64,000 nt of DNA from Roseibium sp. MMSF_3412 (lineage in GTDB: Bacteria; Pseudomonadota; Alphaproteobacteria; Rhizobiales; Stappiaceae). The position numbers and the translations under genes are program-made. Of this stretch, positions 24,808 to 31,423 are shown piece by piece (within the stretch, counting starts at the first letter, position 1; the number at the start of each line of letters is the position of its first letter). Location: contig NZ_JASHJI010000014.1 of the NCBI RefSeq assembly GCF_030733265.1, forward strand, positions 62,001 through 126,000, in the 5' to 3' direction. The notes beneath the pieces were generated by a model that saw only the letters and a list, made by a program, of their open reading frames with translations, was not told the origin of the DNA and made no database searches.

Positions 24808-25895
24808 GCATGCCCCTCCGCAACGAGTGTTTTTGCCAGTTTTCTGAACACGCTCGCCTCGGGCGCGTCCGGGTTTTCAACCGCGATCGGTGTGCCTCCG
24901 TCGCCGGCAAGACGGATGTTCAGATGCAGCGGAACTTCCGCGAGCAACGGGACGCCGAGTTTTTCCGCTTCCGCCGCGACGCCACCATGCCCGAAAACGT
25001 GTTCCTCGTGACCGCATTCGGAACAGATATGCGTCGACATGTTTTCGATCATTCCGATAATCGGCACCTGCATCTGCTGGAACATGTCGATGCCCTTGCG
25101 GGCGTCCAGAAGGGCGACGTCCTGGGGCGTCGACACGATGATCGCGCCGTCGACGATGAATTTCTGCGAGAGCGTCATCTGGACATCGCCGGTTCCGGGC
25201 GGCAGATCGACGATGAGTATGTCGAGCGCGCCCCACTGCACCTGGCTCATCATCTGCTGCAATGCGCCCATGAGCATCGGACCGCGCCAGACCACAGCCT
25301 GGTCGCCCGACGTCATCAGCCCGATCGAGATCAGCGTGACGCCGTGGTTGCGCAGCGGCAGGATCATCTGGCCGTCCGGCGACGTCGGGCGTCCGGAGAT
25401 GCCCAGCATTTTGGGTTGCGACGGGCCGTAGACATCCGCGTCGAGCAGACCGACCTTGCGCCCTTCCGCGGCAAGCGCGCAGGCAAGATTTGCAGCAACC
25501 GTCGATTTGCCGACACCGCCCTTGCCGGAGGCAACAGCAACGACCCTGTCAATCCCCGGAACCCGCTGTGGCCCGGATTGCCCGGGTGGTGCCGGACGCG
25601 GTTTGATGGGCGTAGGCTCGCTGGGCTTGGGTGGCTCAGCGGCCTTTTCCGAATGCGCCGTCATGATGATCTGAACGCTTCCGGCCCCCTCGATCTGCGA
25701 GAGACAGGCTTCCGCCTCGCTCTTCAGGGCCTCCATCTCGTTCATGCGGCTTGCGTCGATTTCCATCACGAAGCGGATGGTGCCTTCACCGATCTGAAGG
25801 GCGCGCACCATTCCCGAGGCGACGATGTTTTCACCGGTTGCCGGATCCTTGACGGACTTGAGTGAATTTAGGACCGTTTCCCGCGTCAGTGACAC
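24804..25895 (-). CDS. mrp: Mrp/ApbC-type P-loop ATPase, Fe-S carrier
   Basis: A 363-residue ATPase of the Mrp/NBP35 family, which assembles or carries iron-sulfur clusters. Residues 1-75 are a MIP18/DUF59-like domain (VLNSLKSVKDPATGENIVASG). A Pro-rich linker follows, then the ATPase with deviant Walker A ASGKGGVGKSTVAANLACAL, DADVYGPSQPKMLG and DLPPGTGDVQMTL. The metal-binding cysteine pair is in HICSECGHEEHVFG. Clustering with a formate dehydrogenase that needs many 4Fe-4S clusters suggests a dedicated carrier, although an ordinary housekeeping Mrp is possible. It overlaps the ligase-like gene by 4 bases. Confidence 0.92.
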   Translation of the reverse strand: MSLTRETVLNSLKSVKDPATGENIVASGMVRALQIGEGTIRFVMEIDASRMNEMEALKSEAEACLSQIEGAGSVQIIMTAHSEKAAEPPKPSEPTPIKPRPAPPGQSGPQRVPGIDRVVAVASGKGGVGKSTVAANLACALAAEGRKVGLLDADVYGPSQPKMLGISGRPTSPDGQMILPLRNHGVTLISIGLMTSGDQAVVWRGPMLMGALQQMMSQVQWGALDILIVDLPPGTGDVQMTLSQKFIVDGAIIVSTPQDVALLDARKGIDMFQQMQVPIIGMIENMSTHICSECGHEEHVFGHGGVAAEAEKLGVPLLAEVPLHLNIRLAGDGGTPIAVENPDAPEASVFRKLAKTLVAEGHA

Positions 25896-25902
25896 GACGT
25901 GC

Positions 25903-26091
25903 TTACCCCTCGATCTCGCCGTTTACTTCGTGCTCAAGGCCGATTTCCTCGATCGTCACGACAGCCTTGACCTTGTATTTCGTGCCTGCTGAAGCACCGG
26001 CTTTCCTGACCGCATCCTCGATCGCCTGCTGCGAGGTCACGCCGACCTGTTTCAGGAATTTTCGCATGGACATGTTGAATTCGTCGCTCAT
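25903..26091 (-). CDS. Small conserved protein (DUF6494-like)
   Basis: A 62-residue protein, MSDEFNMSMRKFLKQVG at the start, then a helix (SQQAIEDAVRKAG) and a beta-rich tail (YKVKAVVTIEEIGLEHEVNGEI). I associate it from memory with DUF6494, a small family found next to formate dehydrogenase and Mrp genes in alphaproteobacteria. It has no signal peptide or cysteines. It is the first gene of the minus-strand accessory unit, 7 bases before mrp, and may be a small adaptor. Confidence 0.72.
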   Translation of the reverse strand: MSDEFNMSMRKFLKQVGVTSQQAIEDAVRKAGASAGTKYKVKAVVTIEEIGLEHEVNGEIEG

Positions 26092-26177
26092 CTTAACCTC
26101 TCTATAAGCAGCGTGTGAATTGACGGCTCAATGATTTCCCCCCTAAGCTGCCCAACAGCAACGTGAGGGAGGAGCGC

Positions 26178-26942
26178 GTGTGCTGCCGATTTATATTCGC
26201 AGTCCTGATAGGACTGTTTGTTTTTGCAGGGCCGGGCGTGACGGGCGAGGCATCTGCCAAGACTTTTCGCCTGAGTGCGCCGGATGATCTTGTTGCGAGC
26301 GGGTTCCTGAAACACCTGCTGCCGCGATTTTCGTTGAAAACCGGCATTCGCATTGAAATCGTGCCGGAGACCGAAACCGCCGAGGCGGCGTTTTCGACGT
26401 CCAATGCTGGAACGCCGGCCTTTGCGGGTATCGACAGGGACTGGTACCTCGGCATCGCGGACGCCGGCAACGAGCATGTCGTCCGTTTCGAGGAATGGCT
26501 GATCAGCGATGTCGGCAAAAAGACAATCGAGTCATTCAAGCCGGAGAGCGGGCAGGTGTTCGCAGCGGCGGTCGCCAAGCCGAAGGAAGCCGTTTCCGAG
26601 GCAATTGACGGTGACGTCGTCTCCGGTGAGAAACTGGCTGTGGTCCATTGCGGCCGCTGCCACATGGTGAACGAGGCAACGCGGCTGACCACGATCGGCT
26701 CTTCGCCTTCCTTTGCCGTCATGCGGAGCTTTTCAGACTGGCGCGCACGGTTCGAAGCGTTCTTCGCCCTGAACCCGCATCCGTCGTTCACGCAGGTCGA
26801 CGGTGTGACCGAGCCGTTCGACATCAGCCGACCGTCTCCGATTGCGCCGGTGGAACTGACGCTGGACGATCTCGATGCAATCCTTGCCTTCGTCTCACGG
26901 ATACCGCCGGCTGATCTGGGCGCGCCGATCCAGTACCAGTGA
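26178..26942 (+). CDS. Secreted c-type cytochrome with a shrunken TupA-like N-terminal domain
   Basis: A 254-residue exported protein. I use the GTG at 26178, preceded by GGGAGGAG, giving signal peptide MCCRFIFAVLIGLFVFAGPGVTGEASA. Residues about 28-62 (SGFLKHLLPRFSLKTGIRIEI) align with the start of the tungstate-binding TupA at 38624-39460 (SGLFDHILPAFRDKTGIEVRV). Residues about 104-130 (FEEWLISDVGKKTIESF) match the TupA C-terminus (FADWLLSKEGQAAIADY). The roughly 130 central residues of TupA are absent. A heme site CGRCH is at 158-162. The gene lies among formate dehydrogenase genes, divergent from the small DUF and convergent with the ferredoxin gene. Confidence 0.8.
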   Translation: MCCRFIFAVLIGLFVFAGPGVTGEASAKTFRLSAPDDLVASGFLKHLLPRFSLKTGIRIEIVPETETAEAAFSTSNAGTPAFAGIDRDWYLGIADAGNEHVVRFEEWLISDVGKKTIESFKPESGQVFAAAVAKPKEAVSEAIDGDVVSGEKLAVVHCGRCHMVNEATRLTTIGSSPSFAVMRSFSDWRARFEAFFALNPHPSFTQVDGVTEPFDISRPSPIAPVELTLDDLDAILAFVSRIPPADLGAPIQYQ

Positions 26943-26958
26943 TCGCGTCTTGCCTGTG

Positions 26959-28926
26959 TCAATGGTCGCGCCGCTTGCTGATGTAATCGTCGGTGGTGCG
27001 GACCTTTGGACGCTCTCCCATGGCAAACGGATTGTTTTCCGAGTGATAGACCGCATTGACGCGGCAGTCGTCGCACATCTGAATGAGTTGCGCCGCATTG
27101 TTGTCCTTGAACATGCCGTGCTTTCCGGCGAGTTTTTCTGTCATGCGCTCCACCATCGAGCGCACACCGAAGGGCTTGCCGCATGAGATACATTCGAACG
27201 GCTCTTCTTCCTTGAGAACGATCGGCGTCAGCGCGTCGTCGGCAAGGTTCAGGCGGGGGGTAAGCGAAAGCGCGCTCTCCGGACAGATATTGGTGCATAT
27301 GCCGCATTGAAGGCAGGCATCTTCCTGGAACCGGAGCTGCGGCATATCCGGGTTCTCCTTGAGCGCGCCTGACGGGCAAAGAGAGACACAGGACAGGCAA
27401 AGCGTACAGCTGTCCAGATTGATGTCGAGCGCGCCATAGGGTGCCCCGGCAGGAAGGGTGATCGGTTCCCCGCCGGTGTTAAGAGCCCTGGCGGCAAGCC
27501 GCGTCACCTGCCTGCGCGAACCGACGGGCAAAATGGGCTGCACGGGAAGGGCGTCCGGTGCATCCCGGCGCAGCAGCTCATCGAGCTGTTCCGGATCGAC
27601 CGGTTCAACCAGGCTGACCCTTTCTTCACCTGCAATGGCGGCAGCAAGCTCCGCCTGGAAGACAAGGCCGTCCTTTTCCGTGCCCGGAGACAGGAGCAGG
27701 GTTACAGACTGGAAACCGCTCGCAAGGGCCGCCAGCATCTCGGCATGGCCGAAACCTGCCAGCGCGTCAATCTGAAGGGGAATGACATCGCCCGGAAGAC
27801 CTTTGCCGTAGCGTGCGCTGAGCCGAATCATGTCCAGGCCGTGGCTTGCATCATGGACCAGGAGGCGTGGACTGCCCGTTCCGAGCTTGCGCCAGGTTGA
27901 GGCGAGCGTCTGGATACGCTTGAACACATGATCAACCGGCGGCGCGTCATAGGAGATCGCACCGGAAGGGCACACGGCGGAACAGCTGCCGCAACCGGCG
28001 CAGACCATGGCGTCCACTGCCACATGGTCGCCGGCAGGTGTGATCGCACCCGTCGGGCAAAGGTTCAAGCAGCGCGAGCAGCCGGGCTTCTGAGCGCGTG
28101 AGTGGGCGCACAGATCTTCGTTCAGTTTGATGTAGATCGGCTTCTCGAAGGTGCCGATCAGCTGCGAAGCATCCATGAGCACCTTGGTACGTGCTGCCGC
28201 GTTGCCGGGGTCCGCGCGCAGATAGCCTTCGCGCTTTTCCGGTGCGGGAAAGAGCGGCTGGGACCCACGGCGCAGATCGACGATAATGTCGCAGCCGGTG
28301 CGCCCGCCATCGCGCGGCTCGGTCCAGTTGAAGGCACCGCGTCCGCCGGGAATGCGCTCCTGCAGCGCATCGAAGGAGAGTTTGAAGTCGCCAAGCGCAC
28401 CGGTCGCACCCTTGAGGCGTCCGCGGACAATGTCGAACCTCCGGTCGTCGGAGACCGGCAGGTCCGCGTCCGGATCGAGAAGCACAGTGACGCTCAAGGT
28501 TTCGCACAAGAGTGTTGCGGCCTCGATCGCATCGTCCGTGTCTCCGAGAATGATGCTTGTTCCCGCCGAAGAGACGTCAACAACCTTTTCGCCAGGGTGC
28601 GGCAGGAGCGCGTCGGCAATGAGCGCTGCCATCTTCGGGCCTGGATCGCTGCTGCCGTCGTGCCATCCGGCGCGGTCCCGCAGGTCGACGAACAGCGGTT
28701 CTTCGGTTTCGATGTCGGCGGCGATTTCCTGGAAGATGCTCTGTTCCTGACCGCAGGCGATCATTACACTGCCCGACCGGATGGCGTCTTCGGCAATACC
28801 GGCTTCGGCCCGGCAGAGTTCTGAATAAACCCTCGAGCAGGAAACGCCGGACGCTTCCTCCAACCGTTCCGCGTCGATCGCCTGGCTCTTGCGGCAATCG
28901 CACAGCAGAAGCTTCATATCTGTCAT
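26959..28926 (-). CDS. Multi-[4Fe-4S] polyferredoxin of the formate dehydrogenase cluster
   Basis: About 655 residues from the ATG at 28926, which follows GGGAGAGGA. The first 270 residues lack cysteine clusters except CDCRKS at the start. Ferredoxin motifs then come in two pairs: CSRCLNLCPTGAI and CAGCGSCSAVCPSGAI near the middle, CTLCLSCVSLCPSGAL and CLQCGICTNICPESAL near residue 545. The C-terminus has CISCG...CDDC. This architecture is conserved beside DUF3305/DUF3306 and FDH genes and presumably supplies electrons or clusters during enzyme maturation in the cytoplasm (inference). It is divergent from the DUF3305 gene. Confidence 0.86.
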   Translation of the reverse strand: MTDMKLLLCDCRKSQAIDAERLEEASGVSCSRVYSELCRAEAGIAEDAIRSGSVMIACGQEQSIFQEIAADIETEEPLFVDLRDRAGWHDGSSDPGPKMAALIADALLPHPGEKVVDVSSAGTSIILGDTDDAIEAATLLCETLSVTVLLDPDADLPVSDDRRFDIVRGRLKGATGALGDFKLSFDALQERIPGGRGAFNWTEPRDGGRTGCDIIVDLRRGSQPLFPAPEKREGYLRADPGNAAARTKVLMDASQLIGTFEKPIYIKLNEDLCAHSRAQKPGCSRCLNLCPTGAITPAGDHVAVDAMVCAGCGSCSAVCPSGAISYDAPPVDHVFKRIQTLASTWRKLGTGSPRLLVHDASHGLDMIRLSARYGKGLPGDVIPLQIDALAGFGHAEMLAALASGFQSVTLLLSPGTEKDGLVFQAELAAAIAGEERVSLVEPVDPEQLDELLRRDAPDALPVQPILPVGSRRQVTRLAARALNTGGEPITLPAGAPYGALDINLDSCTLCLSCVSLCPSGALKENPDMPQLRFQEDACLQCGICTNICPESALSLTPRLNLADDALTPIVLKEEEPFECISCGKPFGVRSMVERMTEKLAGKHGMFKDNNAAQLIQMCDDCRVNAVYHSENNPFAMGERPKVRTTDDYISKRRDH

Positions 28927-29122
28927 TCTTGTTGCGTCCTCTCCCGGGACCGCCAGTCCCGGTTTCTCCCCACCGGATTCGCGCATGTCCGGCTACCATA
29001 TCAAGGGCGTATGCCGCATCAGGTCAAGTTCGACTTCCGCCGGACTTGAAATTTCTGCAACTTGCTACAGCATGTAGGGTAGAAAACGCGGTCGATGATC
29101 CGCGGGTGGGAGGAAGTCCGCA

Positions 29123-29692
29123 GTGACAGTTGAAAGAACGCGCTCGATGCCTGTCGGCGTCGTCGTCAGAAGATTGCCGGGCGTGACGAGGTGGCAGAAA
29201 TGGAGCTGGAGGCCCGTTTCTCTTTTGCCAGGCGCAAAAGCCGCTGACTGGGAAGTGATGCGACAGGAGGGCGATGCGGTCGAATATCACGCTGCGACGC
29301 TGAATCTCGAGCTCTACCGCACGGATACCGAGGCTTATCTCACCGCTCTATCGGACAAGGTGCCGTCCATTTATGTGATCATGCGCCCTGCCGAGGAGGT
29401 GGACCGCGACGTGCCCATGGATGTCATGCTGCTCACGGCGTCCGCCTATGAAGGGCAGGACTATGCCGATACGAGCGATGTCATGGTGGAGAAGGTTCCG
29501 ATGCCTCCCGGATTGATCGCCTGGATCCGCGATTTTGTCGAACTTCATCACGAGGACGAGATTTTCATCAAGCGGAAACGCGACAAGAAGCGGATCGACC
29601 TGAAGGAAGACGGTATCGGGGACGCCCGTATCCGGCAAATCAGCGACGTTTACCGTGCACCGGGCCGCAAGCCGAAGGACACATTGCAATGA
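29123..29692 (+). CDS. DUF3305-family protein
   Basis: A 189-residue soluble protein matching DUF3305 from memory: it opens with SMPVGVVVRRLPGVTRWQKWSWRPVSLLPGA and contains LYRTDTEAYLTALSDKVPSIYVIMRP, both typical. The basic tail ends KDTLQ. It starts with GTG at 29123 behind GGGAGGAAG and overlaps the DUF3306 gene by 4 bases. DUF3305 and DUF3306 occur as a pair almost only next to respiratory formate dehydrogenases. The molecular role is unknown; a cytoplasmic maturation factor is the common guess. Confidence 0.87.
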   Translation: MTVERTRSMPVGVVVRRLPGVTRWQKWSWRPVSLLPGAKAADWEVMRQEGDAVEYHAATLNLELYRTDTEAYLTALSDKVPSIYVIMRPAEEVDRDVPMDVMLLTASAYEGQDYADTSDVMVEKVPMPPGLIAWIRDFVELHHEDEIFIKRKRDKKRIDLKEDGIGDARIRQISDVYRAPGRKPKDTLQ

Positions 29693-30375
29693 GCGGCGGC
29701 AGTCAGGACGAGACGGGCGGCGATTTCTGGTCGCGCCGCAAGGCGGCGGTGCGCCAGGCGGAGGAGGCCGAACAGGCTCAGGAGCAGGCTGCCCTGGCCG
29801 CAGAAGAGCGTGCCGCGCTGGAAGAAAAGAGTGATGAGGACATTCTGGAGGAACTCGGGTTGCCGGACCCGGAGACCCTGACGAAGGAAGACGATTTTTC
29901 CGGGTTCCTGTCGGCAGCGGTGCCGGAGCGAATCCGGCGGCGCGCTCTCCGCAAGCTCTGGGGCCTCAATCCCGTTCTGGCGAATCTCGACGGTCTCGTG
30001 GACTATGCCGAGGACTACACCGACGCCGCGACCGTCGTGGAGAACCTTCAGACCGTCTACAAGATCGGCAAAGGCATGCTGGAACAGTTTGCCGACGTTG
30101 ATGATGAAACCGAGCAAACGCCTGAGTTGAAGCCTGAAAATCTTTCCGAAAAAGAAGAGATTTCAGAAGAAGACAAGGTTCTGGAAGAAAATGTTGCGGC
30201 GCACAATGATTATGTTGAAAATGAAGAAACACCTGTGCAATTGACGCAAGCAGATAACGTAGCGCAATCTCAGGAAAAGCATGAGATCCAGGTAGATCCG
30301 CAAGAATCGGAAGCTGAAAAAGTTGAGTTCGACTTTCAGGTTACACGTCGACGCTTGCGGTTCGACTACAGTTGA
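29689..30375 (+). CDS. DUF3306-family protein
   Basis: A 228-residue, very acidic protein. The first 110 residues match DUF3306: FWSRRKAAVRQAEEAEQ, then LPDPETLTKEDDFSGFLSAAVPERIRRRALRKLWGLNPVLANLDGLVDYAEDYTD. The remaining 110 residues are low-complexity Glu/Asp/Gln-rich and probably disordered; they are encoded by noticeably more A+T-rich DNA than the first half, so this tail may be a late or fast-evolving addition. It is coupled to DUF3305 by a 4-base overlap and precedes the TorD-like chaperone gene. Confidence 0.87.
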   Translation: MSGGSQDETGGDFWSRRKAAVRQAEEAEQAQEQAALAAEERAALEEKSDEDILEELGLPDPETLTKEDDFSGFLSAAVPERIRRRALRKLWGLNPVLANLDGLVDYAEDYTDAATVVENLQTVYKIGKGMLEQFADVDDETEQTPELKPENLSEKEEISEEDKVLEENVAAHNDYVENEETPVQLTQADNVAQSQEKHEIQVDPQESEAEKVEFDFQVTRRRLRFDYS

Positions 30376-30446
30376 TACTAAAGTTGAATGTAAGAGGCGC
30401 GCCAAAAAGGTGAGACTGGTGAGCGCACGAGGGAGGAAGATCGCGG

Positions 30447-31055
30447 ATGTCCGCAGCGGTCACGGAATACGTCATCGATCCTGAAGATCAGGCTCGATCA
30501 GAACTCTATGATTTTATCGGTCTGTTGCTGGTCAAGCCGGCAGACGCCTCCCTGTTGAAACAAGTTTCAGGTCTCACCGCCGATGATACGACGCTTGGCA
30601 ATGCTCTCGGAGTGCTTGCGAAGGTCGCTTCCGTAACGTCGGCGGAGACCGCTGAGCGTGAGTTCAACGCTTTGTTCGTTGGCCTCGGGCGTGGCGAGCT
30701 TCTTCCCTATGCAAGTCACTATCTTACCGGTTTCCTGAACGAAAAGCCGCTCGCCAACCTGCGCGCCGACATGGCAAAGCGCGGGATCGGACGCGCCGAG
30801 GGCACACACGAGCCGGAAGACAATATCGCCTCTCTCATGGAAATGATGGCGGGCATGATTGTCGGCCGCTTCGGCAAGGTCACTTCCGTAGCGGAGCAGA
30901 AACAATTCTTCCAGGATCATATCGAGCCCTGGGCAATACACTTTTTCGCAGATCTTGAAGCGTCGAAGACCTCCGTATTCTACGGGGCCGTCGGCGCCTT
31001 GGGACGGCAGTTTATGGAGATTGAGGCCGAGGCCTTCGGTATGCTGCCGAATTAA
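30447..31055 (+). CDS. TorD/DmsD-family redox enzyme maturation chaperone
   Basis: A 202-residue, mostly helical cytoplasmic chaperone of the TorD family. These bind the Tat signal of a molybdo- or tungsto-enzyme until its cofactor is inserted. Segments such as SELYDFIGLLLVKPAD, EFNALFVGLGRGELLPYASHYLTGFLNEKPL and PEDNIASLMEMMAGMI show the conserved E-x-x-x-L-F and P-Y-x-S-x-Y-x-x-G patterns. The gene lies just before the Tat-signal peptide gene and the catalytic subunit at 31424, its obvious client. An 18-base GC-rich stretch and a ribosome site separate it from the next gene. Confidence 0.9.
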   Translation: MSAAVTEYVIDPEDQARSELYDFIGLLLVKPADASLLKQVSGLTADDTTLGNALGVLAKVASVTSAETAEREFNALFVGLGRGELLPYASHYLTGFLNEKPLANLRADMAKRGIGRAEGTHEPEDNIASLMEMMAGMIVGRFGKVTSVAEQKQFFQDHIEPWAIHFFADLEASKTSVFYGAVGALGRQFMEIEAEAFGMLPN

Positions 31056-31114
31056 ACTTCACGTTGGCAATTTAAGCGGCCGCGGGCCGCTGCAAGGAGA
31101 GGAGGATTGCAACG

Positions 31115-31315
31115 ATGAAAAAGCCCGATCAAGCGGTGCCCCGCGAGGGTTCTGGCCGCCGGGACTTCCTGAAACTGGCGGCCCTGTCGGCCCCTGTAGC
31201 CGTGGCCGCGACAGCGGTTTCCGGCACCGCTCAAGCAGCGGAAGTGGATCTTACATCCGAGAAGATGCAGGACACAGCGCACACACGCGCCTACTTCGAC
31301 AGCGCCCGGTTCTGA
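31115..31315 (+). CDS. Small Tat-signal protein of formate dehydrogenase clusters
   Basis: A 66-residue protein made of a twin-arginine signal (GSGRRDFLKLAALSAPVAVAATAV) and a short tail ending AHTRAYFDSARF. Genes like this directly precede the FDH catalytic subunit in many proteobacteria (the formate dehydrogenase region Tat-target family). The mature part is only about 25 residues, so it may be a small periplasmic subunit or a decoy for the Tat chaperone. Strong GGAGAGGAGG ribosome site at about 31097. Confidence 0.88.
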   Translation: MKKPDQAVPREGSGRRDFLKLAALSAPVAVAATAVSGTAQAAEVDLTSEKMQDTAHTRAYFDSARF

Positions 31316-31423
31316 CCGGACCCTGAACTTCACACCCGGCCTATGGTTGCGTGACGCCCGCTGGCCGGTTCGCTGAAAACCAACCCAGCAGTATCGATTC
31401 CGATACAAGCAAGGTAGGGCAAT

